DNA from: Cohaesibacter marisflavi
GTDB lineage: Bacteria > Pseudomonadota > Alphaproteobacteria > Rhizobiales > Cohaesibacteraceae
DNA: 64,000 nt
Assembly: GCF_900115225.1 (NCBI RefSeq)
Contig: NZ_FOVR01000011.1
Location: 124,001 to 188,000, forward strand
Direction of reading: 5' to 3'
The translations under genes were made by a program, and so were the position numbers. The notes under the pieces are model-generated. The model had not been told where the DNA came from. It did no database searches and worked only from the letters and a program-made list of their open reading frames with translations. Positions 50,224 to 59,873 of this stretch are shown in pieces (position 1 is the first letter of the stretch; each line of letters opens with the position of its first letter).

Positions 50224-50439
50224 TGTCTAATACTTGAATCGAATAAGTATTTACATCATTGATGTTTTTTCCAATATTGTACGCCCTTAAACAAAGAAGC
50301 GCCTTTTGTCGTAAAATATATTGTGGAGTAAAATTGCCAATAGCGGGTGATACAATTGTGCAATTATCTGAATTTATTGATTTTTATTTTTAAACCTGAG
50401 GTGGCATAGCCTAATGGGGTCCCGCCTTTTCCTTGCGAT

Positions 50440-50455
50440 TTAAAGATGCGTTAAC
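50440..50455 (+). promoter_or_regulatory. CtrA-type binding site upstream of the first chemoreceptor gene
   Basis: TTAA-AGATGCG-TTAAC matches the full CtrA consensus TTAA-N7-TTAAC exactly, 75 bases before the start codon. CtrA is the alphaproteobacterial response regulator of flagellar, chemotaxis and cell-cycle genes. The match is seen; binding is inferred. Confidence 0.65.
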
Positions 50456-50529
50456 TCCCGAAATCAATCCTAGAGGAGGGTGGAATGTGTTGCGAAACAC
50501 GCATAGGCGTCGCTTAAGGGAAGTAACAG

Positions 50530-52620
50530 ATGACTACGAACGAAGAAATCACAGATCTCGCAGGGGGGCGCGGTCGCAAAAAGGGGCGGAAAGCAAGTAA
50601 ACCGATGCATTGGCTTAAGCGCCTCAAAATTGGCCATCGGATCTTTCTTGGCTTTCTTGTCGTGATCGCGGTTCTTAACGGCGTATCCTTCTTTGCCGGT
50701 CAGGCATTGAACAGACTTGATACGAGTTTTGAGAAATACGGTGATTTTGCGGGTGATTCCATTATTGCGACGCAGCTGCAGACACAGCTGGTTGATCTGC
50801 AATTGTCGGCGCGTGAATATCTTTCGCAACCGAGCAAGAAGAATGTTGATCGTTTCAAGCAGCGTTATGCTGACCTGCGGCAACTCCTGGCCACGGCCAA
50901 TGACGAAATTCAGGATCCCGAACGGGTCAAGCTGCTGGAATCGATTGATTTCAACGTTGAGGACTACGATATCGGCTTTGATACGCTTGTCGCACTGATG
51001 AACAAGCGTAACGAGCTGGTCAATAAGACACTTGCTGAAATCTCGGATGATATCGACACAAAGATTGACGCGATTGATAGCACAATTGCCAATTCCCTCG
51101 ATCTTGGCTTGAGCATCTATGCTGTCGATATTCGGGAAAGCATGCTGCTTGCACGCGTCAATCTGATGAAATTCATCGATGATGGTAAAGAAGACAGCTT
51201 GGCCGCTGCTTCGAACCATCTTGACGCGTTGCGTTCAGCGGTTAGAAAAATCCGGGATGCAACGGTGAATGAGGACCTGAAGACAGGCCTTATTCGTTTG
51301 TCGTCAAGGGTGGATGACTATAAAAGCATGATGGCGTCTTTGCAGAATACCATTGCAGAGCGCAATATGGTGCGAGAACAAACTTTGGACACCCGGGCAA
51401 CAGAAATTCTGAAGGCTTCAAGGGAGATTGTTTCGACTGTATCTTCCGATAGTGATGCGGTTGAGGCGTCTGTTAAAAGCAATTTCGAAAGCACGACGAA
51501 GATGCTGGTTCTGGCAACGATTCTTTCCGTGTTGGTTGGTATCGGCTGTGCCTTGTTGATTTCACGCGGTATCACAAAACCTTTGCTGGCGATTACGGTG
51601 GCTATGAAGCAATTGGCATCGGGACAGCTCGACTTGGATGTACCGGGCAAGGAGCGGGGCGATGAAATTGGTGAAATGTCCGCTGCCCTGGAAGTGTTCA
51701 AGCAGAATGCGCTTCGCACGAAGGAGTTGGAGCAAACACAGGAAGAAAATCAGCGCCGAGCGGAAGTTGAAAAACGCGCAATGATGGGCAAGATGGCCGA
51801 TGACTTCAACGAGCATATCGGCGGGATCATCGATACCGTGTCCAATGCGTCTGAAGAGCTCAGTTCCAATGCTCAGGCAATGGCAGACGTGTCCGAGCAG
51901 ACTGAAAAGCAGGTCTCAGAGGCTTCAGTGGCCTCCGCCCAGACTTCGGGCAATGTACAGACGGTTGCGACTGCAACAGAAGAGATGACCAGCACGATTG
52001 GTGAAATCAGTTTGCAAGTGCAACAGGCGTCCGGTTCTGCGCGTGATGCGGTCACCAAAGTGGATGCGACAAACCAGATGATGGAGATGCTTGCGCACAA
52101 TTCCAACAAGATTGGTGAAGTGGTCGAAATGATTTCCAAGATTGCGGAACAGACCAATCTTCTGGCTCTCAATGCGACCATTGAATCGGCGCGTGCCGGT
52201 GAGGCAGGCAAGGGGTTTGCTGTTGTAGCCGGTGAGGTCAAGGCGCTGGCGGGGCAAACTGCCAAAGCGACCGACGAGATTGCCCTGCAGATTAACGAAA
52301 TCCAGACGGCGACCGAAAAGGCCTCCTTATCGATGCATGATGTCAGTCAGGTTATCCAGAAACTTGACGAATTTACGGCCACAATTGCCTCCGCCATGGA
52401 ACAGCAGAATTCTGCTACGAGCGAGATTTCGAGTTCAATCCATCAGGCTGCGCAAGGGACGGAAGTTGTCGACAACAGCATCAATTCGGTCTCCAAGGCG
52501 TCGCAGGAAGCCTCGCAGGCATCGTCACATGTCATGGTTGCAGCGCGAGAACTGGCGAAACAATCCGACTTCTTGAAGTCGGAAGTTCAGAGCTTCATTG
52601 CTCATGTCCGGGAGGGATAG
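50530..52620 (+). CDS. Methyl-accepting chemotaxis protein with long helical sensor domain
   Basis: A 696-residue transmembrane chemoreceptor. A basic N-terminal tail is followed by TM1 (about 37-57), a periplasmic all-helical region of about 265 residues, TM2 (about 322-346), a HAMP domain (about 346-398), and the cytoplasmic signalling coiled coil with the hairpin tip [24 protein letters not shown] near residues 540-575. Methylation-helix sequence ([13 protein letters not shown]) precedes the tip. The sensor size and the repeated four-helix pattern suit an HBM (helical bimodular) domain, of which some members sense TCA intermediates; this is inference. The C-terminus lacks an NWETF-like CheR tether. 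A close paralogue follows. Confidence 0.9.
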   Translation: MTTNEEITDLAGGRGRKKGRKASKPMHWLKRLKIGHRIFLGFLVVIAVLNGVSFFAGQALNRLDTSFEKYGDFAGDSIIATQLQTQLVDLQLSAREYLSQPSKKNVDRFKQRYADLRQLLATANDEIQDPERVKLLESIDFNVEDYDIGFDTLVALMNKRNELVNKTLAEISDDIDTKIDAIDSTIANSLDLGLSIYAVDIRESMLLARVNLMKFIDDGKEDSLAAASNHLDALRSAVRKIRDATVNEDLKTGLIRLSSRVDDYKSMMASLQNTIAERNMVREQTLDTRATEILKASREIVSTVSSDSDAVEASVKSNFESTTKMLVLATILSVLVGIGCALLISRGITKPLLAITVAMKQLASGQLDLDVPGKERGDEIGEMSAALEVFKQNALRTKELEQTQEENQRRAEVEKRAMMGKMADDFNEHIGGIIDTVSNASEELSSNAQAMADVSEQTEKQVSEASVASAQTSGNVQTVATATEEMTSTIGEISLQVQQASGSARDAVTKVDATNQMMEMLAHNSNKIGEVVEMISKIAEQTNLLALNATIESARAGEAGKGFAVVAGEVKALAGQTAKATDEIALQINEIQTATEKASLSMHDVSQVIQKLDEFTATIASAMEQQNSATSEISSSIHQAAQGTEVVDNSINSVSKASQEASQASSHVMVAARELAKQSDFLKSEVQSFIAHVREG

Positions 52621-52644
52621 TCCTTCTCAGAAAACCTGATTGAG

Positions 52645-52676
52645 AAAGGCCGTGTATGTTGTGCATGGCCTTTTTT
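52645..52676 (+). terminator. Terminator of the first chemoreceptor gene
   Basis: The stem AAAGGCCGTG / CATGGCCTTT has one G-T pair and a run of T after it, 25 bases past the stop codon. Confidence 0.8.
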
Positions 52677-52908
52677 ATATTGTATTATTATATGAAACTC
52701 TAATATAGATTCAAAGGTAACTTACAAAATATAATATTTGTAAATAAAACTTTTAGCCGAAGTTAAATAGGTTTTGGACATTTTGGTTTTGTACGAATGT
52801 GTGTTGTTTGTAGACTATTGGATATAGAAAATTTTTTAACAATTTATAAATTTAAATTAACGTTTACATTCAATTCGTTAATGTCATTAAGTTTTCATAC
52901 ACTGAAAA

Positions 52909-52924
52909 TTAACCAATTGTTAAC
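52909..52924 (+). promoter_or_regulatory. CtrA-type binding site upstream of the second chemoreceptor gene
   Basis: TTAA-CCAATTG-TTAAC matches TTAA-N7-TTAAC exactly, and the right half continues as TTAACCAT, the extended CtrA half site. It lies 73 bases before the preferred ATG, almost the same distance as in the first receptor gene. Confidence 0.7.
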
Positions 52925-52996
52925 CATGCTCAACAAGTCTTGAGGTTGTCTTCTGATTCAACTCATCTGGAAGTGGATGCTCTGGGGGAACTTGGC

Positions 52997-55105
52997 ATGT
53001 CTATACAATCAACTGGGGGTAGTCCCTCTCTTGTTAGTGCTCCGTTGATTTCTCCGGGCGCTTCGCAAAAGAGGGGCTTTTCCTTTTTCCGAAATGTGAA
53101 AATCGGTGCGAGGATTTATCTGGGCTTTGCCATTGTGCTTTGCCTTCTGGCCGGTCTGACGATTTACGGGAATTCGAAACTGACTGGTCTGGAAGGGCGC
53201 ATCGTAATCTATGGTGACAAGGCGGGCGATGCTCTTTTGCTATCCGATATGCAAAGAGCCGTGACGGAGCTACAGCTGGCCGCTCGTGAATATGTCGGAA
53301 CCTCGTCTCCGGAAGCCGCAAATGAAGCCGAGAAGGAGTATAAAGCTCGTTTTGATGTCATCCAAACCCTGATGGTCGACGCGCATGATGAATTGCAGAA
53401 GCCAGAACGTGTGGCTTTGCTCAACAAAATCGAGGGCAGACTTGGTGCTTATAGAGACGGGTTCACCAACATCATGCGGTTGAAGGAGGAATCCCATCAT
53501 CTGCTCTATGACATCCTTGCGCCTACCGGAGACATTATCACGGGTTCCTTGCATGGCATCCACGAAGGCGCTTATTCCAACAGTCAGCTATCCTTGCTGA
53601 ACAAAATCGGAGATGCGCAGGAAAGCATGTTGCTCGCACGGCTGTCGGTCATGAAATTCTGGTCCGATGGAGAAAGAGAAGCTGCCGTGAAGGTGACCCA
53701 GTATCTGGCTGAGCTGGAAAACAAGCTGGTGCAAATGCGTGGGGCGATCGTGGGGGATCAGGATCAGTTCAAGCTGGAGCTGGCGCTTAAGAACACCCAG
53801 CTTTACCAGTCATCAGTCCAGAAGATGGTTGATGCCATCGAAGAGAGCCAGCGTATCAGACTGGAAACCCTGGACGATGGTGCGAACGAGATCATGGCTG
53901 CCGCCAAGGCCATTACAGTCTCTGCAAAGGCTGAAGAAGAGAGCACACAGGAAGGCGTAAACAAGCAAATAGACGACTTCCACTTCATGCTGCTAAGCGT
54001 CGGGGCTGCTGCTTTGATTGCTGGTATCGTGAGTGCTTTCGTCATCGCACGCGGTATCACGAAGCCAGTCGTGGCGCTGACTTCGACCATGGGGCGTCTG
54101 GCGCATGGTGAGCTGGGCGTTGATGTGCCCGGCGTGGTGCGCGGTGACGAAGTTGGCAAGATGGCTGCTGCGGTGGAAGTCTTCAAGCAGAATGCGATCA
54201 GAGCGCGTGAGCTGGAGGCCGAACAGGAAGAGCAGAAGCGGCGCACCGAGCAGGAAAAACGGCAGATGATGATGGCGATGGCCGATGATTTCGATGCGCA
54301 TGTCGGCAGTATTGTTCAGACTGTTTCGGCTGCGTCCACCGAACTAAACGCCAGCGCCAAGTCGATGTCTGATGTCTCCGAACGGACAGCCAAACAGGTG
54401 ACGGACGCCTCCGCAGCCTCACAGCAGACTTCGGGCAACGTACAGACGGTTGCCACGGCAACTGAGGAGATGACGAGCACGATTGGCGAGATCAGCGAGC
54501 AGGTGCTTCAGGCATCCAAATGTGCGCGTGATGCGGCTGGCAAGGTGACCCAGACAACGGCCCAGATGGCCACGTTGGCCGAGACGTCATCCAAGATTGG
54601 CAAAGTCGTGGAAATGATTTCTTCCATTGCCGAGCAGACCAACCTTCTGGCGCTTAACGCGACTATCGAATCTGCGAGAGCTGGAGAAGCAGGCAAGGGG
54701 TTTGCCGTGGTGGCTGGCGAGGTCAAGGCGCTTGCTGGGCAAACGGCCAAGGCAACAGAAGAGATTGCCAAACAGATTGGCGAGATCCAGACCGCTTCGC
54801 GGGATGCATCCACCTCCATGGATGAAGTGTCTCACGTCATCCAAAGCCTCGATGAGATTTCGGCCGCCATCGCATCGGCGATGGAAGAACAGAATGCGGC
54901 GACCAAGGAAATTTCAGGCAGCGTGTTCCACGCCGCTCAGGGAACCGAGGTTGTCAGCGAGAATATCCAGCATGTTTCGAAAGCTTCGCAGGAGGCCGCG
55001 GCGGCGTCTGCTCAGGTGATGGGGGCCGCAGACGAGTTGAACAAACAATCAGCTCTGCTCAAGTCCGAGGTCGACAAGTTCATGGAGCAGGTGCGCAATG
55101 CATAA
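52997..55105 (+). CDS. Methyl-accepting chemotaxis protein, paralogue of the preceding receptor
   Basis: A 702-residue chemoreceptor from the ATG at 52997, which has GGGGGAA upstream; a TTG at 52940 would add 19 residues. The plan is TM1 (about 39-58), a periplasmic helical region of about 270 residues, TM2 (about 329-352), HAMP, and a signalling domain with tip [21 protein letters not shown] near residues 546-580. The cytoplasmic part is nearly identical in places to the first receptor, while the sensor parts differ but share ESMLLARxxxMKF and a following short motif. An HBM-type sensor is likely. No C-terminal CheR-binding pentapeptide is present. Confidence 0.9.
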   Translation: MSIQSTGGSPSLVSAPLISPGASQKRGFSFFRNVKIGARIYLGFAIVLCLLAGLTIYGNSKLTGLEGRIVIYGDKAGDALLLSDMQRAVTELQLAAREYVGTSSPEAANEAEKEYKARFDVIQTLMVDAHDELQKPERVALLNKIEGRLGAYRDGFTNIMRLKEESHHLLYDILAPTGDIITGSLHGIHEGAYSNSQLSLLNKIGDAQESMLLARLSVMKFWSDGEREAAVKVTQYLAELENKLVQMRGAIVGDQDQFKLELALKNTQLYQSSVQKMVDAIEESQRIRLETLDDGANEIMAAAKAITVSAKAEEESTQEGVNKQIDDFHFMLLSVGAAALIAGIVSAFVIARGITKPVVALTSTMGRLAHGELGVDVPGVVRGDEVGKMAAAVEVFKQNAIRARELEAEQEEQKRRTEQEKRQMMMAMADDFDAHVGSIVQTVSAASTELNASAKSMSDVSERTAKQVTDASAASQQTSGNVQTVATATEEMTSTIGEISEQVLQASKCARDAAGKVTQTTAQMATLAETSSKIGKVVEMISSIAEQTNLLALNATIESARAGEAGKGFAVVAGEVKALAGQTAKATEEIAKQIGEIQTASRDASTSMDEVSHVIQSLDEISAAIASAMEEQNAATKEISGSVFHAAQGTEVVSENIQHVSKASQEAAAASAQVMGAADELNKQSALLKSEVDKFMEQVRNA

Positions 55106-55148
55106 TTGGTGAGCGAGCAACGATAAGAAAAGTCCCCCAACATCTTTT

Positions 55149-55175
55149 GAGGCTGCGCGGCGCAGCCTCTTTTTT
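55149..55175 (+). terminator. Bidirectional terminator after the second chemoreceptor gene
   Basis: A 21-base perfect hairpin (GAGGCTGCG...CGCAGCCTC) is followed by six T, between the receptor gene and convergent rppH. Confidence 0.9.
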
Positions 55176-55210
55176 ATGGGCGGCTTGCGGCTGACTGGTC
55201 CGCTACCCAG

Positions 55211-55714
55211 TCAGGCTGCCAGATCGGCGAAGGCCTTGACGACATCCAGATAGACATCGCGTTTGAAGGGGACGATGAGATCCGGTGTTTTGGCCAAGGC
55301 CTCCCAGCGCCAACCTTCAAATTCCTGCGGATGTTTGCCCTTGGCGGGATTGATCACTTCAATCTCGGATTCATCGCCTTCGAAGCGGAAGGCAAACCAC
55401 CTTTGTCTCTGGCCCTTGAACTTACCAATTTTGCCAGCCTTCACCACGTGATCGGGAAAGTCATAATACAGCCAGTCTGGCGCCTCTCTGATAAGCGATA
55501 CGGACTTGATGGAAGTTTCCTCGTAGAGCTCACGGATTGCCGCCTGGAGGGGCTCCTCGCCCTTGTCGATGCCGCCTTGGGGCATTTGCCAGGTGTAGTT
55601 GCTATTCTCAAGTTCGGAGGCGCCATAGCGGTTGCCGATCCAGACCTTGTTTTCATGGTTGAACAGGCAGATGCCCACGCAATCGCGATAGGGCAGATTA
55701 TCTTTTTTGGCCAT
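55211..55714 (-). CDS. rppH: RNA pyrophosphohydrolase (Nudix)
   Basis: Removes pyrophosphate from the 5' end of mRNAs and so starts RNA decay. It has 167 residues. The Nudix box GGIDKGEEPLQAAIRELYEE begins near residue 48. The N-terminal LPYRDCVGICLFN and WQMPQGG are RppH/IalA hallmarks. It lies ten bases after the deacetylase-family gene, at the downstream end of the proB-to-rppH run. Confidence 0.95.
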   Translation of the reverse strand: MAKKDNLPYRDCVGICLFNHENKVWIGNRYGASELENSNYTWQMPQGGIDKGEEPLQAAIRELYEETSIKSVSLIREAPDWLYYDFPDHVVKAGKIGKFKGQRQRWFAFRFEGDESEIEVINPAKGKHPQEFEGWRWEALAKTPDLIVPFKRDVYLDVVKAFADLAA

Positions 55715-55724
55715 CTTGGATGCC

Positions 55725-56840
55725 TTATTGATTCAGGAGTGTGGTGACGGGCACCAGTGCGAAGCCGCGTTGCCGCAGGGACTGGGTCCAGTCGGAAATG
55801 GATCTGATCGAGGTGGGGAAGGCCGAGGCAACACCAAGCGCCGTGCCGCTTTCCTGCGCGATGGATTCGAGCTGAACAAGGCGGGTTTCAATGTCCGAGG
55901 GGCGGCCCCGGAAGTCGATGACAAGATCCGAGCGCAGATTGGGAATGCTCATCTTGCTAGCAATGGTATTGAGATGGCTGCGGCCTGAAGAGCCATTCTC
56001 GACATAGAGAAGGCCTTTATTCTTCAACTCGGTCATGAATTCCGAGCCCGCCAGCTCATCGGAGGCAAAGCGGGCGCCCATATAGTTGATGACGCCAACA
56101 TATTGATCAAAGCGCTCTAACACCCAATTGAGATTGGCCTTGTTCGCCTCGGCATTGGCCGATGTCAGAAGGGTATGCGGGCCGGGGTCGTTGTTGGGAT
56201 AGTCAAAGGGTTCCATGGGAACCTGCACGAGCAGTTCATGACCTTGACTGCGTGCCTTGCGTGTCCAGCGCGAAAGACTGTTACCATAAGGGGCAAAGGC
56301 CAGAGTTATATCCGGCGGGAGCAGGGTCAGGGCTTCTTCTGTCGTTGTTTGAGACAGGCCGAGGCCATCCACGATAATGGCGATTTTGGGTAATCCGGCA
56401 ATGGCGTCCGTGTTGATCGGGCGGGCAAAGGCTTCATAGGGCACTGTGCCGTTGGTTGCCGTAGCCGAATTCAAGCTGGGGTCGGCAGGGTCCAGCACGC
56501 GAATCTCGTCAGACGTATTGGCGTTTGCCGGCATGGCTTGTTCAAGTTGGGGCGAAGGAGAATCCTGTTGATCGGGGCGGGCCGTTTCGGGGATACCCGG
56601 CTTGATGCTGGGGCGAATGCCAGAAACTCCAATACGGGAATTGGAATCGATCGAAGCGTTCAGGTCAACCTCTTGGGTTGGCAATCCCCCATCGGGATTG
56701 TCTGCCAGCATGATCACGGATGTAAGACCAAGCAGAACCAGCGCCAGCAACCCGAAGGAGCCAAACATGAACAACCGGCTTATTCCGGATGCTTCGCTTT
56801 GATCTTGGCCCAGAGGCTTGCTCAGATCACTCGCCGCCAT
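55725..56840 (-). CDS. Divergent polysaccharide deacetylase family protein (YibQ/DUF610)
   Basis: A 371-residue protein, with one N-terminal membrane helix (LFMFGSFGLLALVLLGLTSVIML), a Pro/Ser/Asp-rich linker, and a C-terminal domain that starts LPKIAIIVDGLGLSQTTTEEAL. That domain contains LLVQVPMEPFDYPNNDPGPHTL and the ending DFRGRPSDIETRLVQLESIA. It resembles the NodB deacetylase barrel but lacks some of its metal ligands, hence divergent. The substrate is unknown; linkage to EnvC and CtpA suggests a cell-envelope role. The ATG at 56840 has GAGGAGA upstream. Confidence 0.88.
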   Translation of the reverse strand: MAASDLSKPLGQDQSEASGISRLFMFGSFGLLALVLLGLTSVIMLADNPDGGLPTQEVDLNASIDSNSRIGVSGIRPSIKPGIPETARPDQQDSPSPQLEQAMPANANTSDEIRVLDPADPSLNSATATNGTVPYEAFARPINTDAIAGLPKIAIIVDGLGLSQTTTEEALTLLPPDITLAFAPYGNSLSRWTRKARSQGHELLVQVPMEPFDYPNNDPGPHTLLTSANAEANKANLNWVLERFDQYVGVINYMGARFASDELAGSEFMTELKNKGLLYVENGSSGRSHLNTIASKMSIPNLRSDLVIDFRGRPSDIETRLVQLESIAQESGTALGVASAFPTSIRSISDWTQSLRQRGFALVPVTTLLNQ

Positions 56841-56898
56841 GATCCGTCTCCTCAAAAGAGGGTTAAGGTGGGCTGTTCAGCCCACCCTTGATAGTGCT

Positions 56899-58287
56899 CT
56901 ATTCTGTTTCCCCTTTGGGAGGGAATGCTTCATTGGTGATTTCACCGCGCATCAGCTCAAGAGCGAACTGAAGCTGGGTGTCTTTTTCAGCTTCAACAGG
57001 CACATAGGATGGGGAATAGGCTTCCTTTTCATCCTTTGCTTCTTCGCCGGTATCCTCTTCTTCACCAAGCAGTGCATCGGTTGCTGTTTCGCTTTCGCCT
57101 TCCGCTTCCAGATGCCCTTTCAACGTGGCTTCCGTGGTCGTCGTCTGCGGGAACTTGTCCTTGAGGTCGTCAGGCAGTTCCTGTTTGACGAAAATATCCG
57201 GCACAATACCCTTGGCCTGAATGGACGTGCCAGACGGGGTATAGTAGCGCGCCGTGGTGAGGCGGATGGCGCCATTGTTGGAGAGCGGGATGATGGTCTG
57301 AACCGATCCCTTACCAAACGACTTGGAGCCAATGAGCGTCGCGCGGTGATGATCAGCCAGAGCTCCGGCAACAATCTCGGATGCGGATGCAGAGCCGCCA
57401 TTGATCAACACAATAACCGGATGCCCCTTGGCCAGATCGCCAGCGCGGGAATAGTAGCGCTTGACTTCTTCCTTGTTGCGACCACGGGTGGAGACGATCT
57501 CGCCTTGATCAAGGAAGGTATCGGCTACCGCGATGGACTGATCCAGCTGACCGCCCGGGTTGGACCGCAGGTCGAGGATGTAGCCCTTGATCTTGTCTTC
57601 GCCGATTTCTTCTTCAAGTTTGCCGATGGCATCAGTCAGTCCGGCAAAGGCCTGACCGTTGAATTGGGTGATGCGAATATAGCCGACATCGCCCTGTGCC
57701 TTGAACTTGACCGAGGTCAGCTTGATAATTTCGCGCGTGATTTCCACTTCGATCGGCTTTTCGACATTTTCGCGTACGATCGTCAGCTTGATCTTGGTGC
57801 CAACCCGGCCGCGCATCTGGTCCACAGCTTCACTGAGGGACATGCCGCGCACGGGTTTGCCATCCAGATGGGTGATATAGTCATCGGCCAGAATGCCTGC
57901 GGCATGGGCCGGGGTGTCGTCCATCGGAGAGATGACCTTGACGACGCCCTTGTCCATGGTCACCTGAATGCCCAGTCCACCGAATTCGCCTTGCGTTTCA
58001 ACGGTCATGTCTTCGAAGCTGTCCGGAGACATGTAGCTCGAATGCGGGTCAAGGGAGGTGAGCATTCCGTTGAGGGCTGAAGCGATCAGCTTGTCGTCAT
58101 CGGGTATCTCGACATATTCGCGTCGTACGCGTTCGAACACATCACCAAACAGATTCAGCTGGCGATAGGTATCCGAACTTGCGGCGTTGGCGGTGCCAGT
58201 CGCCTCCCAAGAGGCAACTGAAAGGGTCACGACCAGACCAGCTCCCATGAGAGCGCCGATTAGCAATAGTGAAAGTTTCCGGATCAT
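56899..58287 (-). CDS. ctpA: Carboxyl-terminal processing protease (S41A)
   Basis: A periplasmic serine protease that trims C-terminal ends of proteins, often of cell-wall enzymes. The start at 58287 overlaps the envC stop codon by four bases (ATGA) and gives 462 residues with an N-terminal signal anchor (MIRKLSLLLIGALMGAGLVV). The PDZ domain covers about residues 85-165. The Ser-Lys dyad is visible: Ser in GGSASASEI near residue 300 and Lys322 in GSKSFGKGSVQT. A 70-residue Glu-rich C-terminal tail (EEEDTGEEAKDEKEA) follows the catalytic domain. Confidence 0.95.
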   Translation of the reverse strand: MIRKLSLLLIGALMGAGLVVTLSVASWEATGTANAASSDTYRQLNLFGDVFERVRREYVEIPDDDKLIASALNGMLTSLDPHSSYMSPDSFEDMTVETQGEFGGLGIQVTMDKGVVKVISPMDDTPAHAAGILADDYITHLDGKPVRGMSLSEAVDQMRGRVGTKIKLTIVRENVEKPIEVEITREIIKLTSVKFKAQGDVGYIRITQFNGQAFAGLTDAIGKLEEEIGEDKIKGYILDLRSNPGGQLDQSIAVADTFLDQGEIVSTRGRNKEEVKRYYSRAGDLAKGHPVIVLINGGSASASEIVAGALADHHRATLIGSKSFGKGSVQTIIPLSNNGAIRLTTARYYTPSGTSIQAKGIVPDIFVKQELPDDLKDKFPQTTTTEATLKGHLEAEGESETATDALLGEEEDTGEEAKDEKEAYSPSYVPVEAEKDTQLQFALELMRGEITNEAFPPKGETE

Positions 58288-59762
58288 CCGTCTGCCTTTT
58301 CCTTCAAATCTGCTGTCCACCATGGTGAAGGATCGATCGCAACACCATCTTTTCTCAATTCAATATATAAAACTGGCCGCGAGGCGCTTGCATCCAGTAA
58401 ATCGCTGGAAGCCAGTCTTGTCTGCTGCATCTTTCCTACAGGTTCATTGGCCAAAACAAAACTCCCTACTTCGGGATATACTTCGTCCATTCCTGACAGA
58501 ACGATATGGTAGCCGCCTCCGGCATTGATAATCAAGAGTTTCCCAAACGAGCGGAAGGGGCCTGCATAGACAATCCAACCATCGGCCGGGCTTGAGACCT
58601 GTGCGCCAATGCGTGTCGCAACCGACATGCCCTTGGTTTGGCCCCCAAATCCATCATCATTGCCATAGGCTTTTAAAATTGCACCATTGGCAGGTAAATG
58701 CATAAGGCCTTTCATCTTAACAAAAGGTATGGCAGGAGAAAGGCGAGCGGCATCTTTTAATGCGGCTATTTTCTGCTTTTTTGTCTCAATTTCCTGCTCA
58801 ATGGCTCTTTTCTCGGCTTCCTGCGCTTCTTTAACGGCTATGCGGGCCGCTTCGATTTCCTGCTCCATGCCATTGATAAGCTGTTCAAGTGTTCGGGCTC
58901 TTGCGGCCAGTTCGGATGTTTTCTGCTGCTCCTGCTCTGCCGCCTGAGCGGTGGTTGCTTCCTGCGTCTTTTTCTTCTCAATCAGCAGGGCAAGGCGCTC
59001 GTTTTCTTCTTGAAGGCTGGCGAGGCTGGATTGCAGCGCGTCCTTTTCTTCTTCGATATCTTTGTGTAATCGGATCAGTTCTGCCAGCTGGGTCGCCAAC
59101 GCGTTGGCCTCTACCCGGATTTCGGGAACCAGCGTGGAAAGAAGAATGGCAGAGCGGACGGCATCAAGGGCTTCATTGGGGCGAATGACAAGGGCTGGTG
59201 GCGGATTTCGGCCAATTCTTTGCAACGCAGCAAGGATTTCAGAGAGGGAATCCCGTTCTTCGGCAAGAGAAACTTTCAGCTGCGTCTGGTCTTCAAACAG
59301 CACTCTTAGCCGATCTTCGCGCTGCGAAATGGAGCTTTCCAGATTGGAAATGCGTTCGCCGGTGGCGATCATATCGCCCTGAATGGTCTCCCGATCTGAT
59401 TTCAGCTGGTCGATTTCCGCGCTCAGCTCTTCCTGTCGCTTTTGGGAGAGAGCGATGCTGGATTCCAGGCTCGCAAGGGCCTCTTCCTGATCCTTGCGTG
59501 CCTTCAGACGCGCTTGCAGCGCCCGTTCAGCCTGCTGTTCGGCTTCGGTCTTCTGCGGCGGCTCTTTTTCCTCTGTATCCGGGATCGACGTTGCTGAATT
59601 GGGTGCAGGGGTCGGAAGCGGTTGAGCATCCTGGGCTAGCCCAGTTTGTGATATCAGGGGGAGCAGAGTGACAACCGCAAAGGCAAGGCCGAGGAACGAC
59701 CTTGTGCATGACTTTGTTCTCAGAGTGGGTCTGCTTGCCTTTTTGTCTCGCACCCGAATCAC
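58284..59762 (-). CDS. envC: Murein hydrolase activator EnvC-like, degenerate LytM domain
   Basis: A 492-residue periplasmic protein. The signal segment (FLGLAFAVVTLLPLISQTGLA) is followed by a Pro-rich stretch, then a long coiled coil (about residues 75-335, rich in Glu, Gln and Ala). The C-terminal LytM/M23 domain includes VATRIGAQVSSPADGWIVYAGP and GYHIVLSGMDEVYPEVGSFV. The usual metal ligands HxxxD and HxH are not complete (HIVLSG in place of HVHYGH-like sequence), so it should act as an amidase activator rather than a hydrolase. It overlaps ctpA by four bases. Confidence 0.92.
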   Translation of the reverse strand: MIRVRDKKASRPTLRTKSCTRSFLGLAFAVVTLLPLISQTGLAQDAQPLPTPAPNSATSIPDTEEKEPPQKTEAEQQAERALQARLKARKDQEEALASLESSIALSQKRQEELSAEIDQLKSDRETIQGDMIATGERISNLESSISQREDRLRVLFEDQTQLKVSLAEERDSLSEILAALQRIGRNPPPALVIRPNEALDAVRSAILLSTLVPEIRVEANALATQLAELIRLHKDIEEEKDALQSSLASLQEENERLALLIEKKKTQEATTAQAAEQEQQKTSELAARARTLEQLINGMEQEIEAARIAVKEAQEAEKRAIEQEIETKKQKIAALKDAARLSPAIPFVKMKGLMHLPANGAILKAYGNDDGFGGQTKGMSVATRIGAQVSSPADGWIVYAGPFRSFGKLLIINAGGGYHIVLSGMDEVYPEVGSFVLANEPVGKMQQTRLASSDLLDASASRPVLYIELRKDGVAIDPSPWWTADLKEKADG

Positions 59763-59873
59763 CTGTTGCGCCGATTTGTCTGCAATTTAGTGCATGCCCT
59801 TGACGGGTGGAATCGTCTATGCGTGAAAAGGCTGCAATTATCGACCTTTTGTGTCGACTTTTGGACGGACAGC

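Larger units (their letters stand above)
50166..50529. other. 364-base gap between atpC and the first chemoreceptor gene
   Basis: Begins with the atp terminator. The rest is AT-rich and contains no gene. A perfect CtrA-type box lies at 50440-50455. Two further AGGA-like stretches lie between the box and the start codon, and the start codon itself is preceded by TTAAGGGAAGTAACAG. Confidence 0.6.
52621..52996. other. 376-base AT-rich gap between the two chemoreceptor genes
   Basis: Holds the terminator of the first receptor gene, then about 250 bases of strongly AT-rich DNA ending in a perfect CtrA-type box. No gene was seen. The AT content is far above that of the flanking genes. Confidence 0.6.

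Noticed and set aside
56818-58080. A 420-codon plus-strand open frame over ctpA
   Set aside because: It is the antisense of ctpA, whose catalytic motifs and gene order are unmistakable.
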